Shown piece after piece: positions 1 to 8,215 of a stretch of DNA of 63,336 bases; within the stretch, counting starts at the first letter, position 1; each line of letters starts with the position of its first letter. The position numbers and the translations under genes are program-made. This DNA comes from Acidobacteriota bacterium (lineage in GTDB: Bacteria; Actinomycetota; Acidimicrobiia; Spongiisociales; UBA5794), in NCBI GenBank assembly GCA_022562055.1, contig JADFQA010000017.1, positions 1-63,336 on the forward strand, written 5' to 3'. Under the pieces are notes generated by a model. It was not told where the DNA came from. It did no database searches and saw only the letters and a list, made by a program, of their open reading frames with translations.

Positions 1-16
1 CTCGCAGGGTTTCCGG

Positions 17-66
17 TGGCACGCCCGGAGGGACTTGAACCCCCAACCTCCTGATCCGTAGTCAAA
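17..66 (-). pseudogene. tRNA-Arg(ACG) 3' half with degenerate 5' half
   Basis: On the minus strand the 3' part of a tRNA is clear: an encoded CCA (17-19), an acceptor 3' strand (21-27), a 5-bp T-stem around a TTCAAGT loop (28-44), and an anticodon arm (50-66) whose loop reads CTACGGA, giving anticodon ACG. The stem pairs with two U-G wobbles. The 5' half should begin with a strand pairing to the acceptor and a D-arm; beyond base 66 only a weak D-loop-like GGATA remains and no acceptor partner is present. It is therefore a tRNA remnant, either a decayed gene or the 3' copy left by tRNA-targeted integration. I see no integrase nearby. Confidence 0.65.
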
Positions 67-108
67 AGGTTTATCCGGGTCGGTGTTCCGCCCGGTTGGT
101 ATCTCAGG

Positions 109-1704
109 TCATGTGGCTTCGGTTATGAAGGACCGCATGTCGCTGGCGAGTTTCTCCAGTGACGGGAGGTGCACATACATCATGTGGCCTGCTTCATAGT
201 ATTCCATCGTCACGTTGTCGCGAATCTCGGGGTCGAGATCCATGTGGTTGAATGTGTACTCGGTGGCAAAGTACGGTGTTGCCAAGTCGTAGTACCCGTT
301 GGTGACCAGCACCTTCATGTGACGGTTGCGTGACATAGTGTCTCTCAGTGTTTCTGAGACGTCGACGTAGGCGTTCTGGAACGCCTCATAGTTCCAGGGA
401 TGCACCCGATCCGACAGAATCTCGTAAGGAAGGTCGCTCTCGTAACCCAGGTCGGCGGGTAGGTAGTGGTTGAGCGCCGAACTGTATGCACTCGAAACAG
501 CGTCGATGGAAGGGTCGTTCTCCATCGTGTCACCGTCCGTGAACCGGTCGATGCCGGTGTACCGGCTGTCGATCCGCCCGACCGTTCGGTTGCGGTCCCG
601 CAACACTTCCCGGCAGTAGCGGAGGATCTCGATTCTCATGTTGTAGCGATCGAGATACTCCCGGCTGAGACCGGTGACACGTTCGAGCTCGTCGAGGATC
701 GCAGCCTCGTCCTCGGTATCGATGCTGGTCCCCGCGAACAGTCCAAGCTGGTACGCAGAGGCGGCGAACTTCTCGACTACATCGAGCAATTCCCTCAGAC
801 TGAGCGCTTGCTCGGCGTCGCCAAGGGCACCGTGATAATGCGACGTGGCCGCGTACGTCGGCAGGAAGAGCGCATAGGGCAGGTCGTTGCCGCGCTGAAA
901 GGTCCATGTCTTGCGGTCAAAACCGGCGGTCTGAAAGTTCAAGATGGCCGAAATCAGCAGCAACCCGTTGAAAGCCACCCCGTACCTGTTGAAGAGATGA
1001 CCCGCCAAACCGACCGCACGGGTGGTCCCGTACGACTCGCCGGCGATAAATTTCGGTGAGTTCCACCGCATGTTGCGTGTGAGATAGAGTCGGATGAATT
1101 GGCCGACCGACTCGATGTCCTTCGTGAAGTGGTGGAAGTCTTTTGCTTTCTTTTCTGGGATCGCACGCGAATATCCGGTGGAGATCGGGTCGATAAACAC
1201 GAGGTCAGCAACATCGAGAATCGAATGTTCGTTTGCAACAAGCTTTGACGGTGGCGGTAGCGTCCAGCCTTCGTCGGACATCAACACACGTCTCGGGCCG
1301 AGCGCACCGAGATGGAGCCACACCGAGGCCGACCCCGGGCCACCGTTAAACGAGAACACGATCGGGCGCGCGCTCACATCCTGAACGTCATCCCTGGTAT
1401 ACGAGACGTAGAAAAACGACGCTCGCTTCTTGCCTTCTTCTTCGGCGAGGATCATCCGTCCGGCGGTTGCCGTGTAGTTGATAGTTTCGCCACGGATCTC
1501 TACCGAATGCTGGGTGGCTACGGACTCGTCTTCGTGATGCGGCGGTGAATCGTCCTTGGAGGAGGTTTTGTTACCGTCGTCGGCTTGTCTTTGCTGGCTT
1601 TGTCTTCGTGCGCCATCACATCTCCCGCGGCTCGTTACACGGTCGCCAGACTGGAAGACTGAGCACCTCCGAAGTCCGACACACTGGCCCTGCTCGGCTG
1701 CCAA
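109..1704 (-). CDS. Serine carboxypeptidase-like peptidase (family S10)
   Basis: The protein has the S10 alpha/beta-hydrolase signature: an oxyanion-region FNGGPGSASVW motif, a GESYG nucleophile elbow (Ser about 224), Asp about 473 in NGYYDLATP and His about 507 in EAGHMMYVH. Bacterial members are exported or cytoplasmic carboxypeptidases; no clear signal peptide is visible here. The only in-frame start upstream of the conserved region is a TTG at 1704, and the first 40 residues do not resemble a normal N-terminus. In another frame an ATG at 1616, preceded by GGGAGA, opens a Lys-rich stretch that looks like a typical N-terminus of this group, so the true start may lie there and a one-base shift near 1520-1560 may separate it from the body. 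Family call is firm; the start is not. Confidence 0.88.
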   Translation of the reverse strand: MAAEQGQCVGLRRCSVFQSGDRVTSRGRCDGARRQSQQRQADDGNKTSSKDDSPPHHEDESVATQHSVEIRGETINYTATAGRMILAEEEGKKRASFFYVSYTRDDVQDVSARPIVFSFNGGPGSASVWLHLGALGPRRVLMSDEGWTLPPPSKLVANEHSILDVADLVFIDPISTGYSRAIPEKKAKDFHHFTKDIESVGQFIRLYLTRNMRWNSPKFIAGESYGTTRAVGLAGHLFNRYGVAFNGLLLISAILNFQTAGFDRKTWTFQRGNDLPYALFLPTYAATSHYHGALGDAEQALSLRELLDVVEKFAASAYQLGLFAGTSIDTEDEAAILDELERVTGLSREYLDRYNMRIEILRYCREVLRDRNRTVGRIDSRYTGIDRFTDGDTMENDPSIDAVSSAYSSALNHYLPADLGYESDLPYEILSDRVHPWNYEAFQNAYVDVSETLRDTMSRNRHMKVLVTNGYYDLATPYFATEYTFNHMDLDPEIRDNVTMEYYEAGHMMYVHLPSLEKLASDMRSFITEAT

Positions 1705-1723
1705 AGCAGGGGGAGAGGGAATC

Positions 1724-2395
1724 CTAGGCAGCGGTCATGAGATAGCGGTAGGCCACGACGAAGTGGAAACTCGACGCAACGATTGTGAGGATGTGGAACA
1801 CTTCGTGGTACGAGAAGACCCGTGGCCACAACCGAGGTCGCTCGGTGACGAGGAACACCATCCCGACCGTGTACACCGCCCCGCCGATGCCGAGTAGCAC
1901 AACTGGGAACATGCCCAGGCTTTGCGCGAGCGGATAAATCACCAGCACCGCCAGCCAACCAAGGGTCGCCTTGAGCGCGATTGAGAGCGCCATACCGGGA
2001 GTTTTCGTCAACATTTGATGGACGATGCCAACGATCGCAATCGTCCACCCGGCGACCAGAGCGATGATACGGACCTTCCCTTCGAGGCCGACCAGCGCGA
2101 CCGGGGTGAATGTTCCGATGATGAGCACGAAGATCATCGAATGGTCAAGTCGACGCATCCTCTTCTTCCATACTTCACCCCACGGGATCGCGTGATACAA
2201 CGCGCTCGTGAGGTAAAGCGCTACCAGGGCAATGCCAAACACGAGTCCACCAGCGAGTGTCACGCCAGAGTTCGCCCGTATCACGAGGAGGGGAAGCCCA
2301 ACGGTCGCCGCCAAGAGGGCGGCACCGCCATGGAGAAACCCGCGTACCGGGTTTTGCATTCGGCCGAGTGATATTCGAGGTGTTTCCATCTGCAT
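1724..2395 (-). CDS. Hemolysin III family (YqfA-like) membrane protein
   Basis: About 223 residues with seven predicted hydrophobic helices. Diagnostic motifs of the hemolysin III/PAQR-like family are present: SALYHAIPW after the second helix, LDHSMIFVLIIGTFTP at the third, and the C-terminal FSYHEVFHILT with clustered histidines that bind zinc in relatives. The bacterial proteins are inner-membrane proteins of uncertain enzymatic role, often linked to lipid homeostasis. I prefer ATG 2395 (or ATG 2389, six bases downstream) over the longer frame from 2464, because the extra 23 residues are not hydrophobic and lie outside the family alignment. It stands alone, with the peptidase downstream on the same strand. 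Confidence 0.9.
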   Translation of the reverse strand: MQMETPRISLGRMQNPVRGFLHGGAALLAATVGLPLLVIRANSGVTLAGGLVFGIALVALYLTSALYHAIPWGEVWKKRMRRLDHSMIFVLIIGTFTPVALVGLEGKVRIIALVAGWTIAIVGIVHQMLTKTPGMALSIALKATLGWLAVLVIYPLAQSLGMFPVVLLGIGGAVYTVGMVFLVTERPRLWPRVFSYHEVFHILTIVASSFHFVVAYRYLMTAA

Positions 2396-2481
2396 AGTGT
2401 ACCGATGTAGGTGTGTAATGAGCCGTTGCTGATTGGTCTCGATCAACCAGTCGACGACTGCCACAAGGGATTGAGGAGTTA

Positions 2482-2519
2482 CAAGAACCGGCAGTGCAAA
2501 AAGCAGCTGCCGGTTCTTG
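2482..2519. terminator. Perfect 13-bp inverted repeat in the 2396-2755 gap
   Basis: The arms (2482-2494 and 2507-2519) are exact complements of CAAGAACCGGCAG, and the 12-base loop contains a further TGC/GCA pairing, so the hairpin is very stable. It sits upstream of the hemolysin III gene and beyond the stop of the aldolase gene, both minus strand, so it could end aldolase transcription although no U-run follows. A second, weaker hairpin (about 2712-2737, AAGCCGA/TCGGCCTT followed by T5 on the plus strand) lies nearer the aldolase stop. The rest of this 360-base gap shows no gene. Confidence 0.4.
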
Positions 2520-2755
2520 GGGGCTGGTGCCTTCGACGTCCAGGGGGGACGAGACGCCTCAGATGCACCAAATCTGTTATTACAAAGTCTACATAGTGCA
2601 AACCGAAAAGGGAACAGATTATTTCAAAACTTCCTCACCTCCGGTTGGCGGATCCGCGTCTCGTTATGCCGGACCTGACCGCTCGGGCGTCGTGATCCCA
2701 CGCCCTCCCGCAAGCCGAGTGGTTGCGTGGTCGGCCTTTTTGTAGCTGCTGGAGG

Positions 2756-3787
2756 CTACTTCAGCAGGCTCTTGCCCGCCGAGCGAAGCTCCACGCATGC
2801 CTGCACAACTCGGTCAGCCATCCCGATTTCAGCCTTTTTCAGATACGACCGCGGGTCGTAAAACTTCTTGGTGCCGACGCCGCCGTCGATCTTGAGAACG
2901 CCGGCGTAGTTCGAGAAGAAGTGATCCGCAATCGGTCGCGAGAACGCGTACTGGTTGTCGGTGTCGACATTCATTTTGATGACGCCGTAGTCGATGGCTG
3001 CATGGATGTCTGCAATGTCTGAACCCGACCCGCCATGGAACACATAATCAAAGTGGGCATCGTTACCGAACTCGGCCCTGATTGCATCCTGACCTTCTTG
3101 TAAGACCTCTGGACGCAGTTTGACGTTGCCTGGTTTGTATACGCCGTGGACATTGCCAAATGTCGCGGCGAGCAGGTAACGGCCGTTTTCTCCGAGACCG
3201 AGCTTGTTTACGGTCTCGATCAGATCTTCGTTGGTTGTGTACAGCTTGTCGCGGGGCACGCCTTCAGCGCTCACGCCATCTTCTTCGCCACCCACGACGC
3301 CGACTTCAAGCTCGAGGATTATGTCCAGCTCTTGCATTTCGCCGAGCAGCTCGTGGGAGATATCGAGGTTAGGCGTCAACTCTATTGCGGAGCCGTCGAA
3401 CATGTGACTCTGGAAGAGGGGACTTTCGCCGTTTGCTTTTCGATCACGACTGACCTGAAGCAATGGTCGGATGAAGGTGTCGACCTTATCCGCTTGGCAG
3501 TGATCGGTGTGGAACGCGACCAACACGTCATAGCGCTCGGCAAGGAGGTGGCCCATTTCGGCAAGCGCCTGGGCCCCGAGCGCCATGTCCTGCACGGCAG
3601 ATCCTGATGCAAACGATCCTCCTCCATGGCTGATCTGGATGATGCCGTCCGACTCCGCTTCGGCGAAACCCCGTAGGGCGGCGTTCAACGACTCCGAGGA
3701 TGAAATATTGATGGCCGCATAGGCGTACTTGCCAGCTCGAGCTGTGTCGAGCATTGCGCCGTATTGGTCCGGGCTTGCGACCGGCAT
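2756..3787 (-). CDS. fba: Class II fructose-bisphosphate aldolase
   Basis: The 343-residue protein is a zinc-dependent TIM-barrel aldolase that interconverts fructose 1,6-bisphosphate with glyceraldehyde 3-phosphate and dihydroxyacetone phosphate in glycolysis and gluconeogenesis. The catalytic FHTDHC motif (Asp95, zinc ligand His96) is present, together with the ELEVGVVGGEEDGV segment, NVHGVY and FHGGSGS phosphate-binding loops. The ATG at 3787 is supported by an AAGGAG ribosome binding site nine bases upstream; the frame extends further to 3850 but that extension has no homology. Length and motifs match the actinobacterial FbaA group. The gene is monocistronic and divergent from the GNAT gene. 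Confidence 0.96.
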   Translation of the reverse strand: MPVASPDQYGAMLDTARAGKYAYAAINISSSESLNAALRGFAEAESDGIIQISHGGGSFASGSAVQDMALGAQALAEMGHLLAERYDVLVAFHTDHCQADKVDTFIRPLLQVSRDRKANGESPLFQSHMFDGSAIELTPNLDISHELLGEMQELDIILELEVGVVGGEEDGVSAEGVPRDKLYTTNEDLIETVNKLGLGENGRYLLAATFGNVHGVYKPGNVKLRPEVLQEGQDAIRAEFGNDAHFDYVFHGGSGSDIADIHAAIDYGVIKMNVDTDNQYAFSRPIADHFFSNYAGVLKIDGGVGTKKFYDPRSYLKKAEIGMADRVVQACVELRSAGKSLLK

Positions 3788-3879
3788 GGTTTCTCCTTGT
3801 GAATTGTCATCAGTACACCCAAACCGTACCCAAGCAACGCTTGGCAACACAATTGCACGGCATCGGGCATACTGACCTC

Positions 3880-4851
3880 ATGGCCCAGTACTCGTATCGT
3901 CCGGTGTTGCTCTCTGACGTTGAGGAACTCGCGGCTGTGCAAACGATCTCAGACGGTCACGACGGCAGGACTTGGGCGACAACGCCCCGGCAATTCGAAG
4001 AGATGCTGCTCAAATCATACGTCGACCTGCAACGGGACACCATCGCCGCCGTTGATGGATCTGAGATGATTGTGGGGTTTGGTTTTGCAACATACGATCA
4101 CGGGGATGGAGCTGACCCCTTCGTTCAGCTCAGCGGGTCTACACACCCCGCCCATCGCGGGAAGGGTTTAGGGACTCACATGGTCTGCCATCTCGAGGAA
4201 GTAGCTGAAACTCATCTGCGAACCAACGGGGTCTTGGAGGCCGGTGGCGTTCGCACCTTCATCTTCGAAGGCGACGCGGTTCGCGACTCGCTGCTGTCGG
4301 ACCGTGGATTCACCCTTGCGCGAATCTGGAGCGAAATGTCGCTCACACTCCCGGCCTACGTGAACCCGCGGGTGTTGCCGAGTGTCACGATTGTGGGTTG
4401 GAACGATGTGGACATCGACGTGCTGTACAAGGTCGAACAGGCCGCATTCCGCGGTCAGTACGCGGTCACACAGTTGTCGTTCGATGCCTGGCTTGAGTAT
4501 TACGACTATCCGGGTTTTCGTCCCGACCTCTCCTTCGTGGCGGTCGACGATGAAGGAGAGGTTCTGGGGTTGTCCTGGAACTATGTCGATGTTGCCGACT
4601 TCGAGGTGAGTGGTCGCAAGGAAGGGTGGATCGGGCAGCTAGCCGTTGCCAAGGAAGCGCGAGGCCGCGGTATTGCGTCATGTCTGTGCGAGCACTCCTT
4701 CTCGGCGTTTCGTCGCGACGGTCTGGACTTCGCCATGCTCGCAGTCGACACTGACGACTCGACTGGTGCTTTACGCCTCTACGAGGGACTCGGTTTCGAG
4801 CGCATCCACGCCTCCATTGCATTCGAGAAGACCTTCTGGTCCGGTTCATGA
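3880..4851 (+). CDS. Tandem GNAT-domain acetyltransferase
   Basis: The 323-residue protein contains two GNAT folds, roughly residues 1-150 and 165-320. Each has an acetyl-CoA loop: HPAHRGKGLGTHM in the first and a better-formed VAKEARGRGIASCL in the second. This arrangement is that of mycothiol synthase (MshD) and relatives, but motif detail is not enough to claim mycothiol synthesis. The start at ATG 3880 is chosen because the frame upstream runs into the aldolase promoter. Its stop overlaps the start of the AtuA-like gene by four bases (ATGA), so the two are translationally coupled and probably work together, perhaps on an acyl-CoA substrate. Confidence 0.8.
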   Translation: MAQYSYRPVLLSDVEELAAVQTISDGHDGRTWATTPRQFEEMLLKSYVDLQRDTIAAVDGSEMIVGFGFATYDHGDGADPFVQLSGSTHPAHRGKGLGTHMVCHLEEVAETHLRTNGVLEAGGVRTFIFEGDAVRDSLLSDRGFTLARIWSEMSLTLPAYVNPRVLPSVTIVGWNDVDIDVLYKVEQAAFRGQYAVTQLSFDAWLEYYDYPGFRPDLSFVAVDDEGEVLGLSWNYVDVADFEVSGRKEGWIGQLAVAKEARGRGIASCLCEHSFSAFRRDGLDFAMLAVDTDDSTGALRLYEGLGFERIHASIAFEKTFWSGS

Positions 4852-6599
4852 CACGCCGTGCAGTTCGGATTGCAAACTGTTCCGGGTTCTGGGGCGACAG
4901 GGCCACGGCGGCCCGAGAGATGGTTGATGGCGGTCCGATCGACGTACTCACCGGCGACTACCTTGCAGAACTCACCCTCGGAATCCTTGCTCAGCGGGTT
5001 AGCGGCGGCGGCAAGGGCTGGGTTCCGACCGGGGTAGCCCACATCGGCGGCGTGCTCACCGACTGTCTGGACCGAGGCATCAAAATCGTGATGAACACCG
5101 GCGGACTCGACCCGCTTGGCGCGGCGGCCGCTGTGAAGTCCACAGCCGACGCGGCAGGACTCACCGTCAGTATCGCTGCGATAACCGGCGATGATATGAC
5201 CGCTGAAGTGGCGCAGTCACCCGAAGAGTTCTTCCACATGGATGAAAAGTGGTCGATCGCCGACCGACGGCTAACCGTCCTTGCTGCAAACGCCTACCTG
5301 GGTGCCTGGGGTATTACACGGGCTCTCAGCGAGGGTGCCGATGTCGTCATCACCGGCCGGGTGACCGATGCCTCCTTGGTCATCGGTGCAGCCGCCTGGT
5401 GGCACGGTTGGGCACCCGATGCCTGGGACGAACTGGCGGGAGCGCTGGTGGCCGGGCATCTCATCGAATGTGGGACACAGGTGACGGGTGGCAACTTCGC
5501 GTTCTTCCAAACCGTTGGGCCGCTCGACCACCTCGGTTTTCCGATAGCGGAGGTGGCTGCCGATGGGTCGGCGACAATCACGAAACATCCGGGAACCGAG
5601 GGGAGAGTCACCGGCGACACCGTGCGTGCCCAACTCCTATATGAAATCGGGTCGCCGGGGTACTTAAACCCCGATGTCGTTGCCGCACTCGACACTGTCG
5701 AGATAACCGATCACGGAGACGACCGGGTCGAGGTTTCCGAGACGGTCGGAAGCGCCCCGCCCGTAACGACCAAGGCTGCCTGCGTGACTCTTGCAGGGTT
5801 CCGCAACCAGGTGACTTTCCTCATCGCAGGTCTCGATGCCGACGCCAAAGCCGAGGCGGCTCTCTCTGCGCTGTGGGCCGGACTCGGTGGACGCGAACAG
5901 TTTGGTGATGTTGAGGTGCGATGGTCGCAAACCGCGCCCGTCGACCCGCCATCGCACGATGCCGCCATCAACCGGCTGACCGTACGTGTCACCGATCGTG
6001 ACAGGGACAAGGTCGACAAGGGCTTTTCGCGTATCGCCGTCGAGTTGGCATTGGCCAACTACCCGGGTCTTGCATTGGCCGCGCCGCCCGGCGGGGCCAC
6101 TCCCCATGTTGTGTACGTGCCATGCCTCGTCCCCCAGCGCACCCAAACCGTCCACGTGGGCGGCCGGACGATTGACATCGATCCAGCGCCGACGGCTGGT
6201 CACGATTTTGTGCCACAGCCCGCTCTTGAGCAAGCGGCCGAAACGGATGTTGCGGGTCGTAATCTGGTGAGTGTGGCGATCGGGAGGGTTGTTGGTGCTC
6301 GATCTGGAGACAAAGGCGGCGATGCCAATGTTGGCGTGTGGGTTGCTTCTGAGGCTGCGTACTCCTGGTTGTTTCGGTTTCTTACGGTTGAGAAATTTGC
6401 CGAGATGTTCCCGGACCTTGCACAGTTCCCGATTCAACGGTATGAGTTTGCCAATATTGGGGCTCTTAACTTCGTCATACGCGGGTATCTCGGCGATGGC
6501 GCACTTGCGTCAACCGCCGTGGACCCACAAGCGAAAAGTCTTGGTGAGTACCTGCGTGCCCGCATCGTCGAGTTACCAGAGGCGCTGCTCGCCATCTAG
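4848..6599 (+). CDS. AtuA-like protein (acyclic terpene utilisation, DUF1446)
   Basis: The 583-residue protein matches the AtuA/DUF1446 architecture: an N-terminal domain beginning RIANCSGFWGDR and running through the Gly-rich VITGRVTDASL region, then from about residue 480 the AtuA-like C-terminal ferredoxin-fold domain (GARSGDKGGDANVGVW). AtuA is needed for citronellol/geraniol breakdown in Pseudomonas, but its exact reaction is unresolved and most homologues sit with acyl-CoA metabolism genes. No other atu genes are nearby; the only partner is the overlapping GNAT gene. The start overlaps that gene's stop by four bases. Family assignment is strong, terpene use is not established. Confidence 0.88.
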   Translation: MTRRAVRIANCSGFWGDRATAAREMVDGGPIDVLTGDYLAELTLGILAQRVSGGGKGWVPTGVAHIGGVLTDCLDRGIKIVMNTGGLDPLGAAAAVKSTADAAGLTVSIAAITGDDMTAEVAQSPEEFFHMDEKWSIADRRLTVLAANAYLGAWGITRALSEGADVVITGRVTDASLVIGAAAWWHGWAPDAWDELAGALVAGHLIECGTQVTGGNFAFFQTVGPLDHLGFPIAEVAADGSATITKHPGTEGRVTGDTVRAQLLYEIGSPGYLNPDVVAALDTVEITDHGDDRVEVSETVGSAPPVTTKAACVTLAGFRNQVTFLIAGLDADAKAEAALSALWAGLGGREQFGDVEVRWSQTAPVDPPSHDAAINRLTVRVTDRDRDKVDKGFSRIAVELALANYPGLALAAPPGGATPHVVYVPCLVPQRTQTVHVGGRTIDIDPAPTAGHDFVPQPALEQAAETDVAGRNLVSVAIGRVVGARSGDKGGDANVGVWVASEAAYSWLFRFLTVEKFAEMFPDLAQFPIQRYEFANIGALNFVIRGYLGDGALASTAVDPQAKSLGEYLRARIVELPEALLAI

Positions 6600-6744
6600 A
6601 TGTGACAACCGCCTTACGTTGGCATCGATCTGTGCGGGTAGCTTCATGATCTAGTGCGCGGACGCACCCCGAACCATGAGCAGGTAGGTAGCATTCGGGT
6701 GGGCGCCCTGCGCGACGTTGTCGACAGAAAGTGTGTGGGAACCA

Positions 6745-7524
6745 GTGAGTGTTCGTGAGAGAGTCAAGTCGGTCCTGTACCGGGTGTATGAGCGACGTCT
6801 GCTCAACCAGCTCGACCGCTCAGCTCTGCCGCACCACATCGGGGTGATCCATGACGGACACCGTCGGTACGCCAAACAAGCTGGCCTGCCCGACTACGCC
6901 GCCAGTTACCAAGTTGGCATGGACAAGGTTCGTGAGTTCTTTGGGTGGGTAGAGGAGCTTGAGATACCCGCCGTAACCTGCTGGCTGCTGTCTCAAGAAA
7001 ACTTGCAGCGACCGGCTGAAGAGTTGGAGCCGTACTACGACGTGCTGATCGATCTGTTTGCAAGCCTCCCCGGGGCGCTCCATGGCGCGACCTCCGTGAA
7101 GTTTGTGGGCAGTCTCGATCTTCTTCCCGAACGTCTGGTGTCCGCAGCGAAGGATCTCGAGTCCGAGTGCCCCACCGGCCACCGCCGGATCACGATTGCC
7201 CTGGGTTACGGGGGCCGTCAAGAAATCGTCGATGCAACCAAGGATCTCATCCGGTCTCTTGCCGATCAAGGTCTGGACGGACACAGCATTGCGGACCGGG
7301 TTGACGCCGATCAGCTTGCCAAACACATGTACATTTCTGACGTCCCCGACCCGGATCTCGTGATACGCACCAGCGGTGAGTCTCGGCTGTCAGGCTTTTT
7401 GCTGTGGCAGGCGGCGTACGCGGAGTTTTCGTTCGTCGACGTGTACTGGCCGGCATTCCGCCGCGTTGACTTTCTTCGCTCGATGCGAGACTTCACCGGC
7501 CGGTCGAGGCGTTTCGGAAAGTAG
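6745..7524 (+). CDS. Cis-prenyl diphosphate synthase, Rv1086-like, with altered catalytic motif
   Basis: This 259-residue protein belongs to the undecaprenyl diphosphate synthase (UppS) family, which condenses isopentenyl diphosphate in Z configuration at the membrane face. It resembles the short-chain mycobacterial Z-farnesyl diphosphate synthase Rv1086 more than true UppS: LLSQENLQRPAEEL, ALGYGGRQEIVDA, VIRTSGESRLSGFLLWQ and YWPAFRRVDFLR are shared. The normally invariant MDGN(G/R)RWA motif reads HDGHRRYA here, so catalytic Asp (residue 37) stays but the Asn becomes His39. The start is GTG 6745, which aligns with family N-termini; GTG 6733 and TTG 6718 are possible. It probably makes a short prenyl diphosphate for lipid carriers. 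Confidence 0.88.
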   Translation: MSVRERVKSVLYRVYERRLLNQLDRSALPHHIGVIHDGHRRYAKQAGLPDYAASYQVGMDKVREFFGWVEELEIPAVTCWLLSQENLQRPAEELEPYYDVLIDLFASLPGALHGATSVKFVGSLDLLPERLVSAAKDLESECPTGHRRITIALGYGGRQEIVDATKDLIRSLADQGLDGHSIADRVDADQLAKHMYISDVPDPDLVIRTSGESRLSGFLLWQAAYAEFSFVDVYWPAFRRVDFLRSMRDFTGRSRRFGK

Positions 7525-7526
7525 CG

Positions 7527-8213
7527 TCACCGGGTCCGCAGGTGTCGCGGCAAGTGTTCCACATCGTTAAAGGTACGGAGAGAAAACACGTGCCCGCCAG
7601 CAAGCGGAATGGCTCGAACTCGGGCCATTGAGCAGTGCCCGAGGACGAATCGTTCCCACTCCCACGGTGTCGGTTCGAGACCGAGCAGCCAACCGAGCGC
7701 CACCGCGTTGGTGCCACCGTGAGCAACGATCACGATTCTTTTCGCTTGCGAATCCACATGCCAAAGGTGCGGACGACCGCGTGAATCCTGTGTGATGCCC
7801 CGCTGGTTTAGTACATCAAGCATTGCGGTGGTAATTCGGTGATGGAAGTCGCCGAAGCTTTCGCCGCCATCAAGCCCGTCCCACCATTGGTCAGGGTCCC
7901 TATCCCGCGCCTCGCTAAAGATCTGCATGACCTTTTCCTCCGGCACACCGTCCCAGTCGGGCCTCTTGATCTCGGTGAGGTCATGAACGGTGATCGGCGT
8001 CACCTGGGTTGCTTCCGCCAGCGGGGTCGCGGTCTGTTGTGCCCGCAGGGCGGGTGACACGAGAATCTCCAACATGGGTGAGTCCTCGCTGGCGAGGCGC
8101 TGGGCAGCGAGCCGTGCTTGCTCGGTACCGCGTTCGGTGAGATTGGGATTCGCCTGGCTGATCCCCCCAACGGACCACGCGGGTTCGCCGTGCCGCAAGA
8201 ACACGATCTCCAC
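7527..8213 (-). CDS. Histidine phosphatase family protein
   Basis: The 228-residue protein begins with the RHGEP phosphohistidine motif (Arg7, His8) and carries the downstream acidic region and a second catalytic His in IVAHGGTNAVALGWLL, as in the phosphoglycerate mutase-like branch 1 phosphatases. The substrate cannot be read from the sequence; relatives hydrolyse sugar phosphates, phosphoglycolate-type esters or cofactor precursors. It starts two bases after the stop of the upstream membrane-protein gene, so the two form a minus-strand operon. It converges with the prenyl synthase gene, their stops only two bases apart, leaving no room for a separate terminator. Confidence 0.88.
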   Translation of the reverse strand: MEIVFLRHGEPAWSVGGISQANPNLTERGTEQARLAAQRLASEDSPMLEILVSPALRAQQTATPLAEATQVTPITVHDLTEIKRPDWDGVPEEKVMQIFSEARDRDPDQWWDGLDGGESFGDFHHRITTAMLDVLNQRGITQDSRGRPHLWHVDSQAKRIVIVAHGGTNAVALGWLLGLEPTPWEWERFVLGHCSMARVRAIPLAGGHVFSLRTFNDVEHLPRHLRTR

Positions 8214-8215
8214 AG

